A stretch of 55,651 nucleotides of DNA from Betaproteobacteria bacterium (lineage in GTDB: Bacteria; Pseudomonadota; Gammaproteobacteria; Burkholderiales; Ga0077523): the NCBI GenBank assembly GCA_016125475.1, contig WGLR01000020.1, forward strand, positions 1-55,651. Direction: 5' to 3'. Each line of letters starts with the position of its first letter. The stretch's first letter is position 1. The translations under genes and the position numbers were made by a program. The notes under the pieces were generated by a model. That model was not told the origin of the DNA. It worked only from the letters and a program-made list of their open reading frames with translations, and did not search any database. This document shows positions 17,028 through 24,910 of this stretch, in pieces.

Positions 17028-19222
17028 AACGGTCGTTCACGCTGGGCGTGATTCTCCTGCTAGGCGCCTGCGCGTCGAACCCGCACTTCGAGGAAGCCAA
17101 CCGGCTCATCGCGGCCGGCAATCGCGAGGCGGCCCTCGTGCAGCTCGAGGCTGCCGCGAAGCAGAATCCGAACGATCCGCAGATTCTCGCGGCCCTGTTG
17201 CGGCAGCGAACGATCGTCGTGGGCGAGAAGATCGCGAGGGGCGACGCCGCGATGCGCGCCGAGCGGTTCGACGACGCCGAGCGCGAGTACCGGGCGGCCG
17301 TGGCGGCGGACCCGGACAACCAGCGGGCGGTGATCCGGCTGTCGGACGTGCGCAAGGCGAAGGAATCGAAGAAGCTCATGGAACAGGCTCGTGCGGCGTT
17401 TCGCAAGAACGATCTCGCGCAGGCCGAGAGCCGGCTGCAGAAGGTCATTGCCCAGTCACCGTCCTACCCGGGCGCGCGCGACCTGCTGCGGCGTGTCTAC
17501 GAGGCCCAGGAGCTTGCCGTTCCGGAGCCAAGGCTGAATCCCTCTCTCCGCAAGCCCGTCACGCTCGAGTTTCGCGATGCCAAGCTGCGCAGCGTGTTCG
17601 ACATGCTCGCCCGCACGTCCGGCATCAACTTCGTGTTCGATCGGGACGTCCGTCAGGATTCCCAGATCACCGTGTTCATGCGCGACACGAGTCTCGAGGA
17701 TGCGCTGAAACTCATCCTCTCGACGAACCAGCTCGACTACAAGGTGCTCAACCAGAACTCGGTTCTGGTCTACCCGAACACCCCGGCGAAGCAGAAGGAC
17801 TACCGGGAACTGGTGGTCCGTTCCTACTACCTGTCGAATGCCGACGTGAAACAGGCCGCCGCGATGGTGAAGTCCATAGCGAAGACCCAGGACATCTTCA
17901 TCGACGAGAAACTGAACCTCATGGTGGTCAAGGACACGCCTGCCGCCATCCGGATCACGGACCAGCTCGTGCGGTCGCTCGACCTCGCGCAGCCCGAGGT
18001 CATGCTCGAAGTGGAGGTACTCGAGATCTCGCGCACGCGCCTGCAGTCGCTTGGGGTGCAGTATCCGGGGAGCATCTCCCTCGGCACGTCGAACAGCACG
18101 ACGACCAGTTCGACGACCACCACCGCCGGGCGAGCCCTCATCGACGCACCGATGTTCTTCACGATTTCGGATCCCGCGATCGTGTTCAACCTTCAGGCGA
18201 CGGTCGGGAAGACGAACCTGTTGTCGAATCCCAGGATTCGCGTGAAGAATCGCGAGAAGGCGAACATCATGATCGGTGACAAGGTCCCGGTGTTCACCTC
18301 CACGGCCGCCGCCAACGTGGGCGTGTCGACGTCCGTGAGCTATCTCGACGTGGGTCTGAAGCTCGAGGTCGAGCCCACGATCTACCGGAACGACGACGTG
18401 CAGATCAAGCTCGGGCTCGAGGTGAGCAACATCCTCGAGCAGGTGAGTTCCGGGGGGACCAATCCCTCGATCGCCTATCGGGTCGGTACGCGCAACGCCA
18501 ATACGGTTCTCCAGCTGCACGATGGCGAGACACAGATTCTCGGTGGTCTCATCAGCGACGAGGACCGCAAGAACTCCTCGCGGATTCCGGGGCTCGGCGA
18601 CCTCCCCCTCCTGAGCCGGATCTTCGGCAGCACGACGGACAACACGGCCAAGACCGAGATCGTCCTGCTCATCACGCCCCGGATCGTGCGCAACATCGTG
18701 AGACCCGAGGGTACGCCCGACGAACTGCCTTTCGGTACGGACGCTTCCCCTGGCGCTGGTCTCAGGCAGATCGGCGACACGAAGCCGGGTTCTCTCGGTG
18801 TGCAGTCGTCGACGGGGACTGCGCCGAACGCGCTCGCGGAACTGGCGCCTTCCGGCCCGGCAGGCGTGCCACCCGACGCAGCGGCGGAGTTGAGCGTCGC
18901 GGCGCCCGCCCAGGCGAGGCTCGGGACCGAATTCTCGCTGCGGGTGCAGGCGCCCGCGGGTCTCGGTCTACGGGACGGGTTCGTCGAGATCAGCTACGAC
19001 CCCGCACTCGTCGCACCCGTCGGGGTGTCGCCGCCAGTCCCCGGTCGCGTCCAGGTGCCTGCCAGTGCACTGGAGGGAGGCGTGGACGTGAGGTTCAAGG
19101 CGCTCGCGACGGCGCCGGCTTCCGCGCAGTTCGCCGTGGCGAACATCGAACTCGTGGACGGGTCGGGCTTCTCGGTCGGAATGGTCGCGCCCCCGCCGAC
19201 TACCGTGAGCCTCGTGCAGTGA
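17024..19222 (+). CDS. gspD: Lipoprotein secretin GspD/MshL-like with TPR and C-terminal cohesin-like domain
   Basis: I start at MKRSFTLGV (17024), which gives a lipoprotein signal with lipobox LLLGAC (Cys16). The 732-residue protein then has a TPR-like helical region (about 20-160), an STN/secretin-N segment around 175-250, and the secretin core (about 326-557) with VGTRNANTVLQLHDGETQILGG-type residues and the terminal EIVLLITPRIVRN. After a low-complexity linker a domain of about 110 residues starts at residue 620, with FSLRVQAPAGLGL and EISYDPALVAPVG, which looks like a cohesin fold. It forms the outer-membrane gate. The extra domain is unusual for classical GspD. Confidence 0.9.
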   Translation: MKRSFTLGVILLLGACASNPHFEEANRLIAAGNREAALVQLEAAAKQNPNDPQILAALLRQRTIVVGEKIARGDAAMRAERFDDAEREYRAAVAADPDNQRAVIRLSDVRKAKESKKLMEQARAAFRKNDLAQAESRLQKVIAQSPSYPGARDLLRRVYEAQELAVPEPRLNPSLRKPVTLEFRDAKLRSVFDMLARTSGINFVFDRDVRQDSQITVFMRDTSLEDALKLILSTNQLDYKVLNQNSVLVYPNTPAKQKDYRELVVRSYYLSNADVKQAAAMVKSIAKTQDIFIDEKLNLMVVKDTPAAIRITDQLVRSLDLAQPEVMLEVEVLEISRTRLQSLGVQYPGSISLGTSNSTTTSSTTTTAGRALIDAPMFFTISDPAIVFNLQATVGKTNLLSNPRIRVKNREKANIMIGDKVPVFTSTAAANVGVSTSVSYLDVGLKLEVEPTIYRNDDVQIKLGLEVSNILEQVSSGGTNPSIAYRVGTRNANTVLQLHDGETQILGGLISDEDRKNSSRIPGLGDLPLLSRIFGSTTDNTAKTEIVLLITPRIVRNIVRPEGTPDELPFGTDASPGAGLRQIGDTKPGSLGVQSSTGTAPNALAELAPSGPAGVPPDAAAELSVAAPAQARLGTEFSLRVQAPAGLGLRDGFVEISYDPALVAPVGVSPPVPGRVQVPASALEGGVDVRFKALATAPASAQFAVANIELVDGSGFSVGMVAPPPTTVSLVQ

Positions 19223-19707
19223 GGAAGTGCGGGTCACCGGACCGCTCCCGCGGTTTCACGCTCATCGAGATGATGATCACGGTCGCGATGATCGGGATCC
19301 TCGCCACCATGATCGTGCCGGTCGGCGAACTCGTCGCGCGGCGCGCGAAGGAGCAGCAGCTCCACGAGGCCCTGCGCCAGATCCGTTACGCGATAGACGG
19401 CTACAAGAAGGCGGTGGATGACGGCCGCATCGAGAAGAAGGCCGATGCCTCGGGTTATCCGCCGTCACTGCGCATCCTGGTTCAGGGCGTGCCGGACGTG
19501 AAGTCGCCGGATCACCGGATCATCTATTTCCTCCGTCGGGTGCCGCGCGATCCATTTTCGCCCCGGAACCTCGATGCTGCAGACACCTGGGGAAAGCGTT
19601 CGTACGAGAGTCCGCCGGATGCTCCCGCTGAAGGCGACGACGTGTTCGACGTCTACTCGCGTGCCGACGGCATCGGGTTGAACGGCGTACCGTACGGCCA
19701 GTGGTGA
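19219..19707 (+). CDS. Pseudopilin (GspG/GspH-type)
   Basis: The 162-residue product has a prepilin leader cleaved at RG/FTLIEMMITV (Glu at +5 kept), a hydrophobic N-terminal helix and a globular part with RQIRYAIDGYKKAVDDGRI and a VPRDPFSP segment. The C-terminus, GLNGVPYGQW, resembles pseudopilins of general-secretion operons. GTG start overlaps the secretin stop by four bases. It is the first of three accessory pilins after gspD and could be a minor tip or body subunit. The assignment as pseudopilin is firm; the GspH/I identity is not. Confidence 0.85.
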   Translation: MRKCGSPDRSRGFTLIEMMITVAMIGILATMIVPVGELVARRAKEQQLHEALRQIRYAIDGYKKAVDDGRIEKKADASGYPPSLRILVQGVPDVKSPDHRIIYFLRRVPRDPFSPRNLDAADTWGKRSYESPPDAPAEGDDVFDVYSRADGIGLNGVPYGQW

Positions 19708-19709
19708 CC

Positions 19710-20132
19710 ATGACACGGATCGGCGGACGCATCGCAGGCCACGGGCGCGGAGCGGGGCGGCCAGGGGGCTTCACGCTCATCGAACTGATGGTCGTGATGG
19801 CGATCATCGCGACGCTTCTGTCCATTGCCGTGCCGCGTTACATGGACGGCGTGACGCGATCCCGCGAAGCCGCGCTGAAGCAGACGCTGCACACGGTTCG
19901 AGATTCCATCGACAAGTTCGCGGCCGACAAGGGACGATTCCCCGACAGCCTGCAGGAACTCGTGGAACAGCGGTATCTCAAGCGGGTACCCGTCGACCCG
20001 ATCACGCAGGCGGCGAACACCTGGACGATCGTACCGCCTCCCGCGGACTCGCTGCCCGGGCAGGTCTACGACATCCACAGCGGGTCACCGGGCCGCAGTC
20101 TGGACGGCAGCTCCTTCTATGCGGAATGGTGA
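19710..20132 (+). CDS. Pseudopilin (GspG-like, second copy)
   Basis: A protein of 140 residues with prepilin cleavage at GG/FTLIELMVVMAI (Glu at +5), a hydrophobic helix, and a globular part with RDSIDKFAADKGRFPDSLQEL-type spacing and the sequence VPVDPITQAANTW, close to the major pseudopilin pattern. GTG 19701 or 19704 would overlap the previous stop, as elsewhere in this operon. I took ATG 19710 for lack of a decisive site. It overlaps the next gene by 14 bases. Together with gspG it gives the operon two GspG-like subunits. Confidence 0.85.
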   Translation: MTRIGGRIAGHGRGAGRPGGFTLIELMVVMAIIATLLSIAVPRYMDGVTRSREAALKQTLHTVRDSIDKFAADKGRFPDSLQELVEQRYLKRVPVDPITQAANTWTIVPPPADSLPGQVYDIHSGSPGRSLDGSSFYAEW

Positions 20133-20931
20133 GTCCTGCCCGGTCCGTGCGCAGGGCGGGTTCACGTACATGGTCGTGCTGGCGCTGTGCGTGATCATCG
20201 GTCTCATGCTCGCACGGGCCGGGGAACTCTGGCAGACCGCCGCACGGCGGGAGAATGAGCGTGAACTTCTGTTCATCGGCGGACAGTTCCGCGACGCGAT
20301 CAGGAGGTACTACGAGAACTCGCCTGGGACGGGGCGCTACCCTCGAGCCCTGTCGGATCTGCTCCTGGACAAGCGCTTTCCCAACGTTCGCCGCTATCTC
20401 AGGCGAATCTACGTCGATCCGATGACGGGAACACCGGACTGGGGGCTCGTGACCGGTCCGGAGGGCATACGTGGCGTCTACAGCAAGTCGACTCTCAAGC
20501 CGTTCAAGACTGCCGGATTCGACAGCGACGACTCCGCGTTCGAGAACGCAGCGAGCTATGCCGACTGGAAATTCGTGCATCAGGCCGCGCCACAGCCCGG
20601 TGCGGCGGGCGCGCCAGGGGCGGGCGTGAAGTCCCCTCCGGCGTCGGGCGCCGTGACGACGCCGACCGCTCCGGGCGTCAGTCTTCCCCCGGTCGTGACC
20701 GCACCGCCACCACCGCCACCACCGCCTCCCCCCGCGCCGCCACCGGAGCAGCCCAGGAACGAGCCGTGCGAGAGCGAGCGTACCGCAGACTTCCAGACCT
20801 GTTTCTCGTTACAGGACCGGGGCGCTTCGGTAGCGGAAATCGGCGCGTGCAATACCTCCGCTGTTCGGCGATACAGCGCCTGTCTGGCCGGTCGCAGTCC
20901 ACCTGCCCTCAAGGTTCCGCCGGAGAACTGA
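20119..20931 (+). CDS. Pseudopilin-like protein without Glu5, with Pro hinge and four-Cys tail (GspK-like tip candidate)
   Basis: The 270-residue product has a short leader ending QGG and a hydrophobic helix starting FTYMVVLALCVII. The residue at +5 is Val, not the usual Glu, a trait of GspK-type tip pilins. The globular part contains YYENSPGTGRYP and DPMTGTPDW, close to other pseudopilins. Then comes a proline-rich stretch (about residues 190-210) and a C-terminal tail with four cysteines at 217, 228, 244 and 255, forming CX10C-X15-CX10C. Such a tail could be two disulfide-linked helices. It is the last gene of the secretion operon. Confidence 0.78.
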   Translation: MRNGESCPVRAQGGFTYMVVLALCVIIGLMLARAGELWQTAARRENERELLFIGGQFRDAIRRYYENSPGTGRYPRALSDLLLDKRFPNVRRYLRRIYVDPMTGTPDWGLVTGPEGIRGVYSKSTLKPFKTAGFDSDDSAFENAASYADWKFVHQAAPQPGAAGAPGAGVKSPPASGAVTTPTAPGVSLPPVVTAPPPPPPPPPPAPPPEQPRNEPCESERTADFQTCFSLQDRGASVAEIGACNTSAVRRYSACLAGRSPPALKVPPEN

Positions 20932-21176
20932 CGGCTGCCGTCCACGATCCAGGGGGCGACCATCGAACCACGCCGCCGTCATGCCGTGGTCCCGTTTCCG
21001 CAAATTTGGTCCGGGCGTGCGCCGATGGGGTGGTGCGCCCGGCATCCCGGCGTCTTCTGTCTGTAATGGAGATGTCACGGCAGAGCCCGACAATAGCGCG
21101 CTCTGCCGGTGCATGTCGCTGCGATCGCGCGCCTCTCGTCGGCTCAGGGAAGACAGAAAAGGTCGAGACCAAGGCC

Positions 21177-21965
21177 GTGGCACGAGAGACCGAAACCGAA
21201 TTCATCGCACTGACGCAGCGGGACCTGGAGAGGCTTGCCCTCACGCTGGACGCCGCGTCGTCCGTCCGGAAACGGAGTCAGCTTTTCCTGTGGCTCCAGG
21301 GGCGTGTGCAGAGCATGGTGCCCCACGAACTGTTGCTGTTCGTGCACGGAGACATCGCCAGGCGTGCGCTCGCGTTCGACCATTTTTCGAGCTATCCGCT
21401 TTCGGACGCGGATCTCGGCGAGATGTTCGATCCGGAGGCGGGTTTTGCCGTGCAGGCAGTGCGTACCTGGCTCGAGCGGGGCGAACGTCCGCTCGTGGTC
21501 GCACAGGACGTGGACGAGCAGCTCCACCGCCGCTTCGAAAGCCTTCTGTTCAGGTTCAAGCTGACCAACCTCGCCGTGCACGGTACGCCATCGTTCTCGG
21601 GCAGTCCGGCGAGCTACTTCATCTTTGCCAGAATGCCGGAACCGCTCGTGCCGGGGCTGGTGTCCGCGCTCGACCTGTTGATGCCGCAACTGCACGTGGT
21701 GTTCCTGCGCATCATGTCCGCGGAGCGTCCCGATGCCGGAGATCTCGCCCGGAATGACGCGCTCATCACGGATCGTGAAACGGAGATCCTGCGCTGGGTA
21801 CGAGACGGCAAGAGCAACCAGGAGATCGGGGAAATCCTGGGTATCAGCCCGCTGACCGTGAAGAATCACGTCCAGAAAATTCTCAAGAAGCTGAAGGTTC
21901 AGAACCGTGCTCAGGCTGTCGGCAAGGCGCTCGCGATGCAGCTGATCAAGGCGAACCCGGGTTGA
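21177..21965 (+). CDS. epsA: EpsA-type LuxR-family transcriptional regulator
   Basis: I start at GTG 21177 (MARETETEF), the point where the EpsA family begins (FIALTQRDLERLALTL). ATG 21066 is an alternative with 37 extra residues. The 262-residue protein has a sensory N-terminal domain (residues 10-185), with motifs LFLWLQGRVQSMVPHE and a FSSYPL segment, and a C-terminal LuxR HTH (about 195-255): TDRETEILRWV, SNQEIGEILGIS, TVKNHVQKILKKL. EpsA regulators accompany PEP-CTERM/exosortase exopolysaccharide loci. A PEP-CTERM gene follows. It has no phosphorylatable receiver domain, so its signal is unknown. Confidence 0.82.
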   Translation: MARETETEFIALTQRDLERLALTLDAASSVRKRSQLFLWLQGRVQSMVPHELLLFVHGDIARRALAFDHFSSYPLSDADLGEMFDPEAGFAVQAVRTWLERGERPLVVAQDVDEQLHRRFESLLFRFKLTNLAVHGTPSFSGSPASYFIFARMPEPLVPGLVSALDLLMPQLHVVFLRIMSAERPDAGDLARNDALITDRETEILRWVRDGKSNQEIGEILGISPLTVKNHVQKILKKLKVQNRAQAVGKALAMQLIKANPG

Positions 21966-21991
21966 GGTGCGCAACGTGGCGCGACACGTTC

Positions 21992-22009
21992 CTGTCTCGA
22001 AAGTGTCAC
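21992..22009 (+). promoter_or_regulatory. Candidate Pho-box-like direct repeat
   Basis: CTGTCTC-GAAA-GTGTCAC: two 7-base units with a 4-base spacer, the layout of a PhoB site (consensus CTGTCAT-N4-CTGTCAT). Each unit has five matches of seven. It lies 315 bases before the PEP-CTERM start, a long distance, so the site may serve an earlier promoter. One near-match of this kind can occur by chance. Confidence 0.25.
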
Positions 22010-22173
22010 GATTTCTCATGCCCCCGCTCGTGCCGGGTGCCTTGCCGGTCAGTGATTTCTCGATGTGGAGTCATGCAGTTGGTGATATGACACACGCGAA
22101 TCTCCGGCCGGTTGCGTCGCGGTGCCGGGCGATGTGAGGTGATCCGAAAGGACTACGTTTCGGCTCACGCCTT

Positions 22174-22190
22174 CGTGACAACAGGTCACG
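22174..22190. promoter_or_regulatory. Perfect 17-bp inverted repeat, operator candidate
   Basis: CGTGAC-AACAG-GTCACG: six-base arms and a five-base spacer, 134 bases upstream of the PEP-CTERM start and 208 after the EpsA stop. The arms and position suit a dimeric helix-turn-helix regulator such as EpsA. It differs from a CRP site because the TGA/TCA spacing is one base too long. Confidence 0.35.
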
Positions 22191-22249
22191 AAAGCGGCGC
22201 AACATTCGACTCGGGCCTGCAAGGACATTGGCCATTCCGGGCGTGGCAT

Positions 22250-22267
22250 CTCCCTGTTTGCAGGGGG
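22250..22267 (+). promoter_or_regulatory. Leader hairpin of the PEP-CTERM gene
   Basis: A seven-pair stem (one G-U) with loop TTTG, core CCCTG/CAGGG, 57 bases before the start codon at 22325. It could structure the 5' leader of the mRNA. It has no poly-T tail, so it is not a terminator. It is a weak call since short GC hairpins are common here. Confidence 0.3.
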
Positions 22268-22324
22268 TTTCCGATGATTCGCAAGAGGCCAGTTGCAATT
22301 CCAAATCCTAGAAGGAGACTTTTC

Positions 22325-23125
22325 ATGAAATTGGTATTCAAGGCTATTGCGGCGGCAGTCATGGCGTCGGCGTCGATGGCGGGCTTCGCGGCTCTCAACG
22401 ACTCGAGCTCCGGCGCCAATGCCTCCGTCCTCTGGACGATCTACGACCCGGCATCGGGCGTCTCGTACACGAAGGATCTGAACACGTCGATCTCTTCGAT
22501 GCTGACGGCGCTCAACGACGGCGCGGCGACCTCCATCTCGCTCGCTTCGTTCTCCCCGGACGCCAACCTCCAGTCGTTCCTCGGCTCGGTCTCCGATCAG
22601 AGCCAGCTCTACTTCAACATCGTGTCCGCCGGCAAGGAAGGCATCCCGGTGGTCGGCGAGGTGCTGAGCTCGGTGGCGACGGGTGCCCCGGCGCCCACGT
22701 ACATCAATGACCAGGTCAAGAACATGATGGGTTCCACGGACCAGTTCGTGAGCGCCATCAACTCGCTGGCGGGCGCGCTGCCGGCGGGTGGTTCGGTCAT
22801 TGCCCAGCCCACCGATGGCTATGCCAACCTCGGTGGCGGTTTCGGCACGAGCTTCGCCACGAAGGCGACCGGTTTCTCGAACGCGGTGTCGCTGATTGGC
22901 GGCACGGGTGACTTCGTGCTGTTCTCGCAGTCGAGCGCGCTCGCTCGCAACTCGACGAATCCTGCGGTGACGACGGAACTCGGGCGGTTCACCGTGAGCT
23001 TCGACAACCAGTCGCAAAGCCTGCAGATCGCCGCAGCAGTGCCCGAGCCGAGCACCTACGCGATGCTCGGTCTCGGTCTCGTCGCGCTGGGCATTGCGTC
23101 CCGTCGCCGGTCGGCCAAGCGGTGA
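22325..23125 (+). CDS. PEP-CTERM sorting-domain protein
   Basis: The 266-residue exoprotein has a signal peptide (cleavage near FAA/LN, around residue 23), a long middle part rich in Ser, Thr, Gly and Ala, without cysteine, and the classical PEP-CTERM tail: VPEPSTYAMLGLGLVALG followed by a basic cluster SRRRSAKR. This is the recognition tag cleaved by an exosortase in the inner membrane. AAGGAGAC lies before the ATG. The exosortase itself is not in the window. The neighbouring EpsA and, 19 kb on, the CAAX-like protease and EpsL-like barrel support a PEP-CTERM/exopolysaccharide context. The function of the middle domain is unknown. Confidence 0.9.
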   Translation: MKLVFKAIAAAVMASASMAGFAALNDSSSGANASVLWTIYDPASGVSYTKDLNTSISSMLTALNDGAATSISLASFSPDANLQSFLGSVSDQSQLYFNIVSAGKEGIPVVGEVLSSVATGAPAPTYINDQVKNMMGSTDQFVSAINSLAGALPAGGSVIAQPTDGYANLGGGFGTSFATKATGFSNAVSLIGGTGDFVLFSQSSALARNSTNPAVTTELGRFTVSFDNQSQSLQIAAAVPEPSTYAMLGLGLVALGIASRRRSAKR

Positions 23126-23171
23126 TCGAGCGGTCTCCGTCGTAACGCCTTAATCAGATTGAATTGCAGGG

Positions 23172-23198
23172 CGCCCCTCGATCGATGATCGAGGGGCG
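23172..23198 (+). terminator. Perfect 12-bp stem-loop after the PEP-CTERM gene
   Basis: CGCCCCTCGATC-GAT-GATCGAGGGGCG forms a 12-pair stem with a 3-base loop, 46 bases after the stop at 23125. It is not followed by a T run, so it could be a pause/processing site or a Rho-aided terminator. It sits between the PEP-CTERM gene and the PstS-fold gene. Confidence 0.6.
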
Positions 23199-23260
23199 GA
23201 CGGGGAAGGTGCGTCCGTTCTCGACCTGCCAAATCAGCCACAAAACTCAAGGAGTAGACC

Positions 23261-24796
23261 ATGAAGTTCAAGTCCATTGCCGCAGCCTGTGTACTCGGCT
23301 CGGCCGTCGTCAGCCTCCCCGCGTTCGCGGATTGCACGGGTCCCTTCACGGCTCCCGACCTCACGTTCTTCCTGTCCGGCGCGAGCGGCTTCGACGGTTA
23401 CCTCAAGTCCGTCGCCGACACGATGTTCGCCGGCAAGACCATCTACTATTTCCACGACAACGCCGACAAGTCCGACAAGGGCTATCGCGCCTACAAGGGT
23501 ACGATGGCCAAGGCCGCCGGTTCCGTCCCGGCCGGCACCTGCGTGTTGCTTCTCAAGCGTTCGGCCGGTGGCTCGATCCACGGCGTGGTTGACCTTGCTC
23601 GTGGCCTGCGCAGCACCGTCCTCGACGTTTCGTCGGGCGCCTGCTCGCTGATCTCCGGCACCGACTACGTCTGCGGCACGAAAGGCGTCGATCCCAATGC
23701 GGCCAACTACGACACGGCTGGCGCTGCAGGTCTCATCCCCGACGGTGGTGCGTCCGACGTGGGCCCCGCGATGTTCGAAGGTCCGGACAACGCGGAATAC
23801 GGCCTCCCCACGCTCAGTGCTTCCGAGCAGGCCAAGCTCAGCACCAAGGCCGGCTTCTCGAGCATGATGGGCTATGTCACGACGCTCGCCGTGCCTGCCA
23901 GCACGACCATCGTCAATGCCCAGTACGGCGCAATGCTCAAGGGAACGTACTACGACTGGTCGCAGGTCGATCCCGCGATCAACACGGGCAACACTCAGGT
24001 CGTCGTCTGCCGTCGTTTCCCCGGTTCCGGCACGCAGGCGTCCTACAACTGGCGCTTCGCGAATTTCCCGTGTGAATCCGCGTCCGGCGGTTCCGTGCCT
24101 CTCGCGCGCATGGCCGACAGCGATGGCGTCACCGCCTACGGTGGTTTCGGCAGCGGTCTCATCGGTTCCGGCACGCCGGCCGATCCGTACATCGTCGATC
24201 CGACCTTCGGCTACACGGTCATCGAGAACTCGGGTGCCGGCGACGTACGCAGCTGCCTGACGGCCGCTCAGAACCACACCGACTACACCTTCACGGGTGA
24301 AGACGGCAAGACCTACAAGGCCACGTTCGGCCAGAGCAGCGATCCCTTCCGTGCGATCGGCGTGCTGTCCTCCGACAGCGCTGGCAAGGAAAACGGCTGG
24401 GGCTGGCGCTACATGGACGGCAAGGGCTACTACAGCATTGCCAGCCAGGCTGCGGACGCTGCTCTTAACGGCGCGGTCACGCCCACAGGTGTCGCTCCCT
24501 CGAAGGCCAACCTGATCAGCGGTGCGTGGAGCTTCGCGGTCGAGCCGACCCTGCAGTATCGCAACGCGGCAGCCGCCACCAACGTCTTCGGTGACACGGC
24601 GCCGGCCCTGAGCGGTCAGAAGCTGGACTTCTTCAACGCGTTCACCGCCGCGGCCACGGACAAGGCCAACGCGACCGCGAACTGGATCGCCGCGCTTCCG
24701 CCGCAGAACACGCCGAACGCTCCGCTGTTCGACAACAACGTCGCGCGTGGCACGCACTACGGCAACATGTGCTCGCCTCTGCAACTGCTGTACTAA
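23261..24796 (+). CDS. Secreted protein with PstS-like periplasmic-binding fold
   Basis: The 511-residue product has a signal peptide (cleavage near AFA/DC). It contains spaced motifs typical of PstS and related phosphate-binding proteins: FLSGAS near residue 37, ASDVGP near 164 and PGSGTQ near 254, in the same order as the ligand loops of PstS (GA-T-, -SD-, -GSGT-). It lacks a lipobox, so it is soluble or secreted. It has several Cys, consistent with disulfides. AAGGAG precedes the ATG. Its position beside a type II secretion-like machine and a two-partner pair makes secretion out of the cell plausible. Ligand unknown; phosphate or another oxyanion is inferred. Confidence 0.72.
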   Translation: MKFKSIAAACVLGSAVVSLPAFADCTGPFTAPDLTFFLSGASGFDGYLKSVADTMFAGKTIYYFHDNADKSDKGYRAYKGTMAKAAGSVPAGTCVLLLKRSAGGSIHGVVDLARGLRSTVLDVSSGACSLISGTDYVCGTKGVDPNAANYDTAGAAGLIPDGGASDVGPAMFEGPDNAEYGLPTLSASEQAKLSTKAGFSSMMGYVTTLAVPASTTIVNAQYGAMLKGTYYDWSQVDPAINTGNTQVVVCRRFPGSGTQASYNWRFANFPCESASGGSVPLARMADSDGVTAYGGFGSGLIGSGTPADPYIVDPTFGYTVIENSGAGDVRSCLTAAQNHTDYTFTGEDGKTYKATFGQSSDPFRAIGVLSSDSAGKENGWGWRYMDGKGYYSIASQAADAALNGAVTPTGVAPSKANLISGAWSFAVEPTLQYRNAAAATNVFGDTAPALSGQKLDFFNAFTAAATDKANATANWIAALPPQNTPNAPLFDNNVARGTHYGNMCSPLQLLY

Positions 24797-24850
24797 GACG
24801 GGTCGAAGGCGCGGTCCGCTGAAGTCGAGGCGGACGTGACCGGAAATCCA

Positions 24851-24885
24851 CGCCGGTCGGCCCCGCGGGTCCGGCCGGCGTTTTT
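24851..24885 (+). terminator. Rho-independent terminator after the PstS-fold gene
   Basis: CGCCGGTCGG pairs with CCGGCCGGCG (ten pairs, one G-U) around a ten-base loop, followed at once by TTTTT. It lies 54 bases after the stop at 24796 and just before the tpsB start, so the PstS-fold gene and tpsB are probably separate transcripts. Confidence 0.9.
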
Positions 24886-24910
24886 CGTTCGTAACGCTTA
24901 TGACTCTCTC

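Larger units (their letters stand above)
21966..22324. other. 359-base intergenic region before the PEP-CTERM gene
   Basis: No gene is visible here. The region holds a Pho-box-like sequence (21992-22009), a 17-bp perfect inverted repeat (22174-22190) and a leader hairpin (22250-22267), with AGAAGGAGAC just before the next start. It is therefore a likely promoter and leader region of the PEP-CTERM gene. Confidence 0.5.

Noticed and set aside
22174-22190. CRP-type site in the PEP-CTERM upstream region
   Set aside because: Half-sites GTGA and TCAC are separated by seven rather than six bases.
22243-22262. Sigma-54 promoter before the PEP-CTERM gene
   Set aside because: TGGCAT and TTGC are present, but the GG to GC spacing is 13 bases instead of 10.
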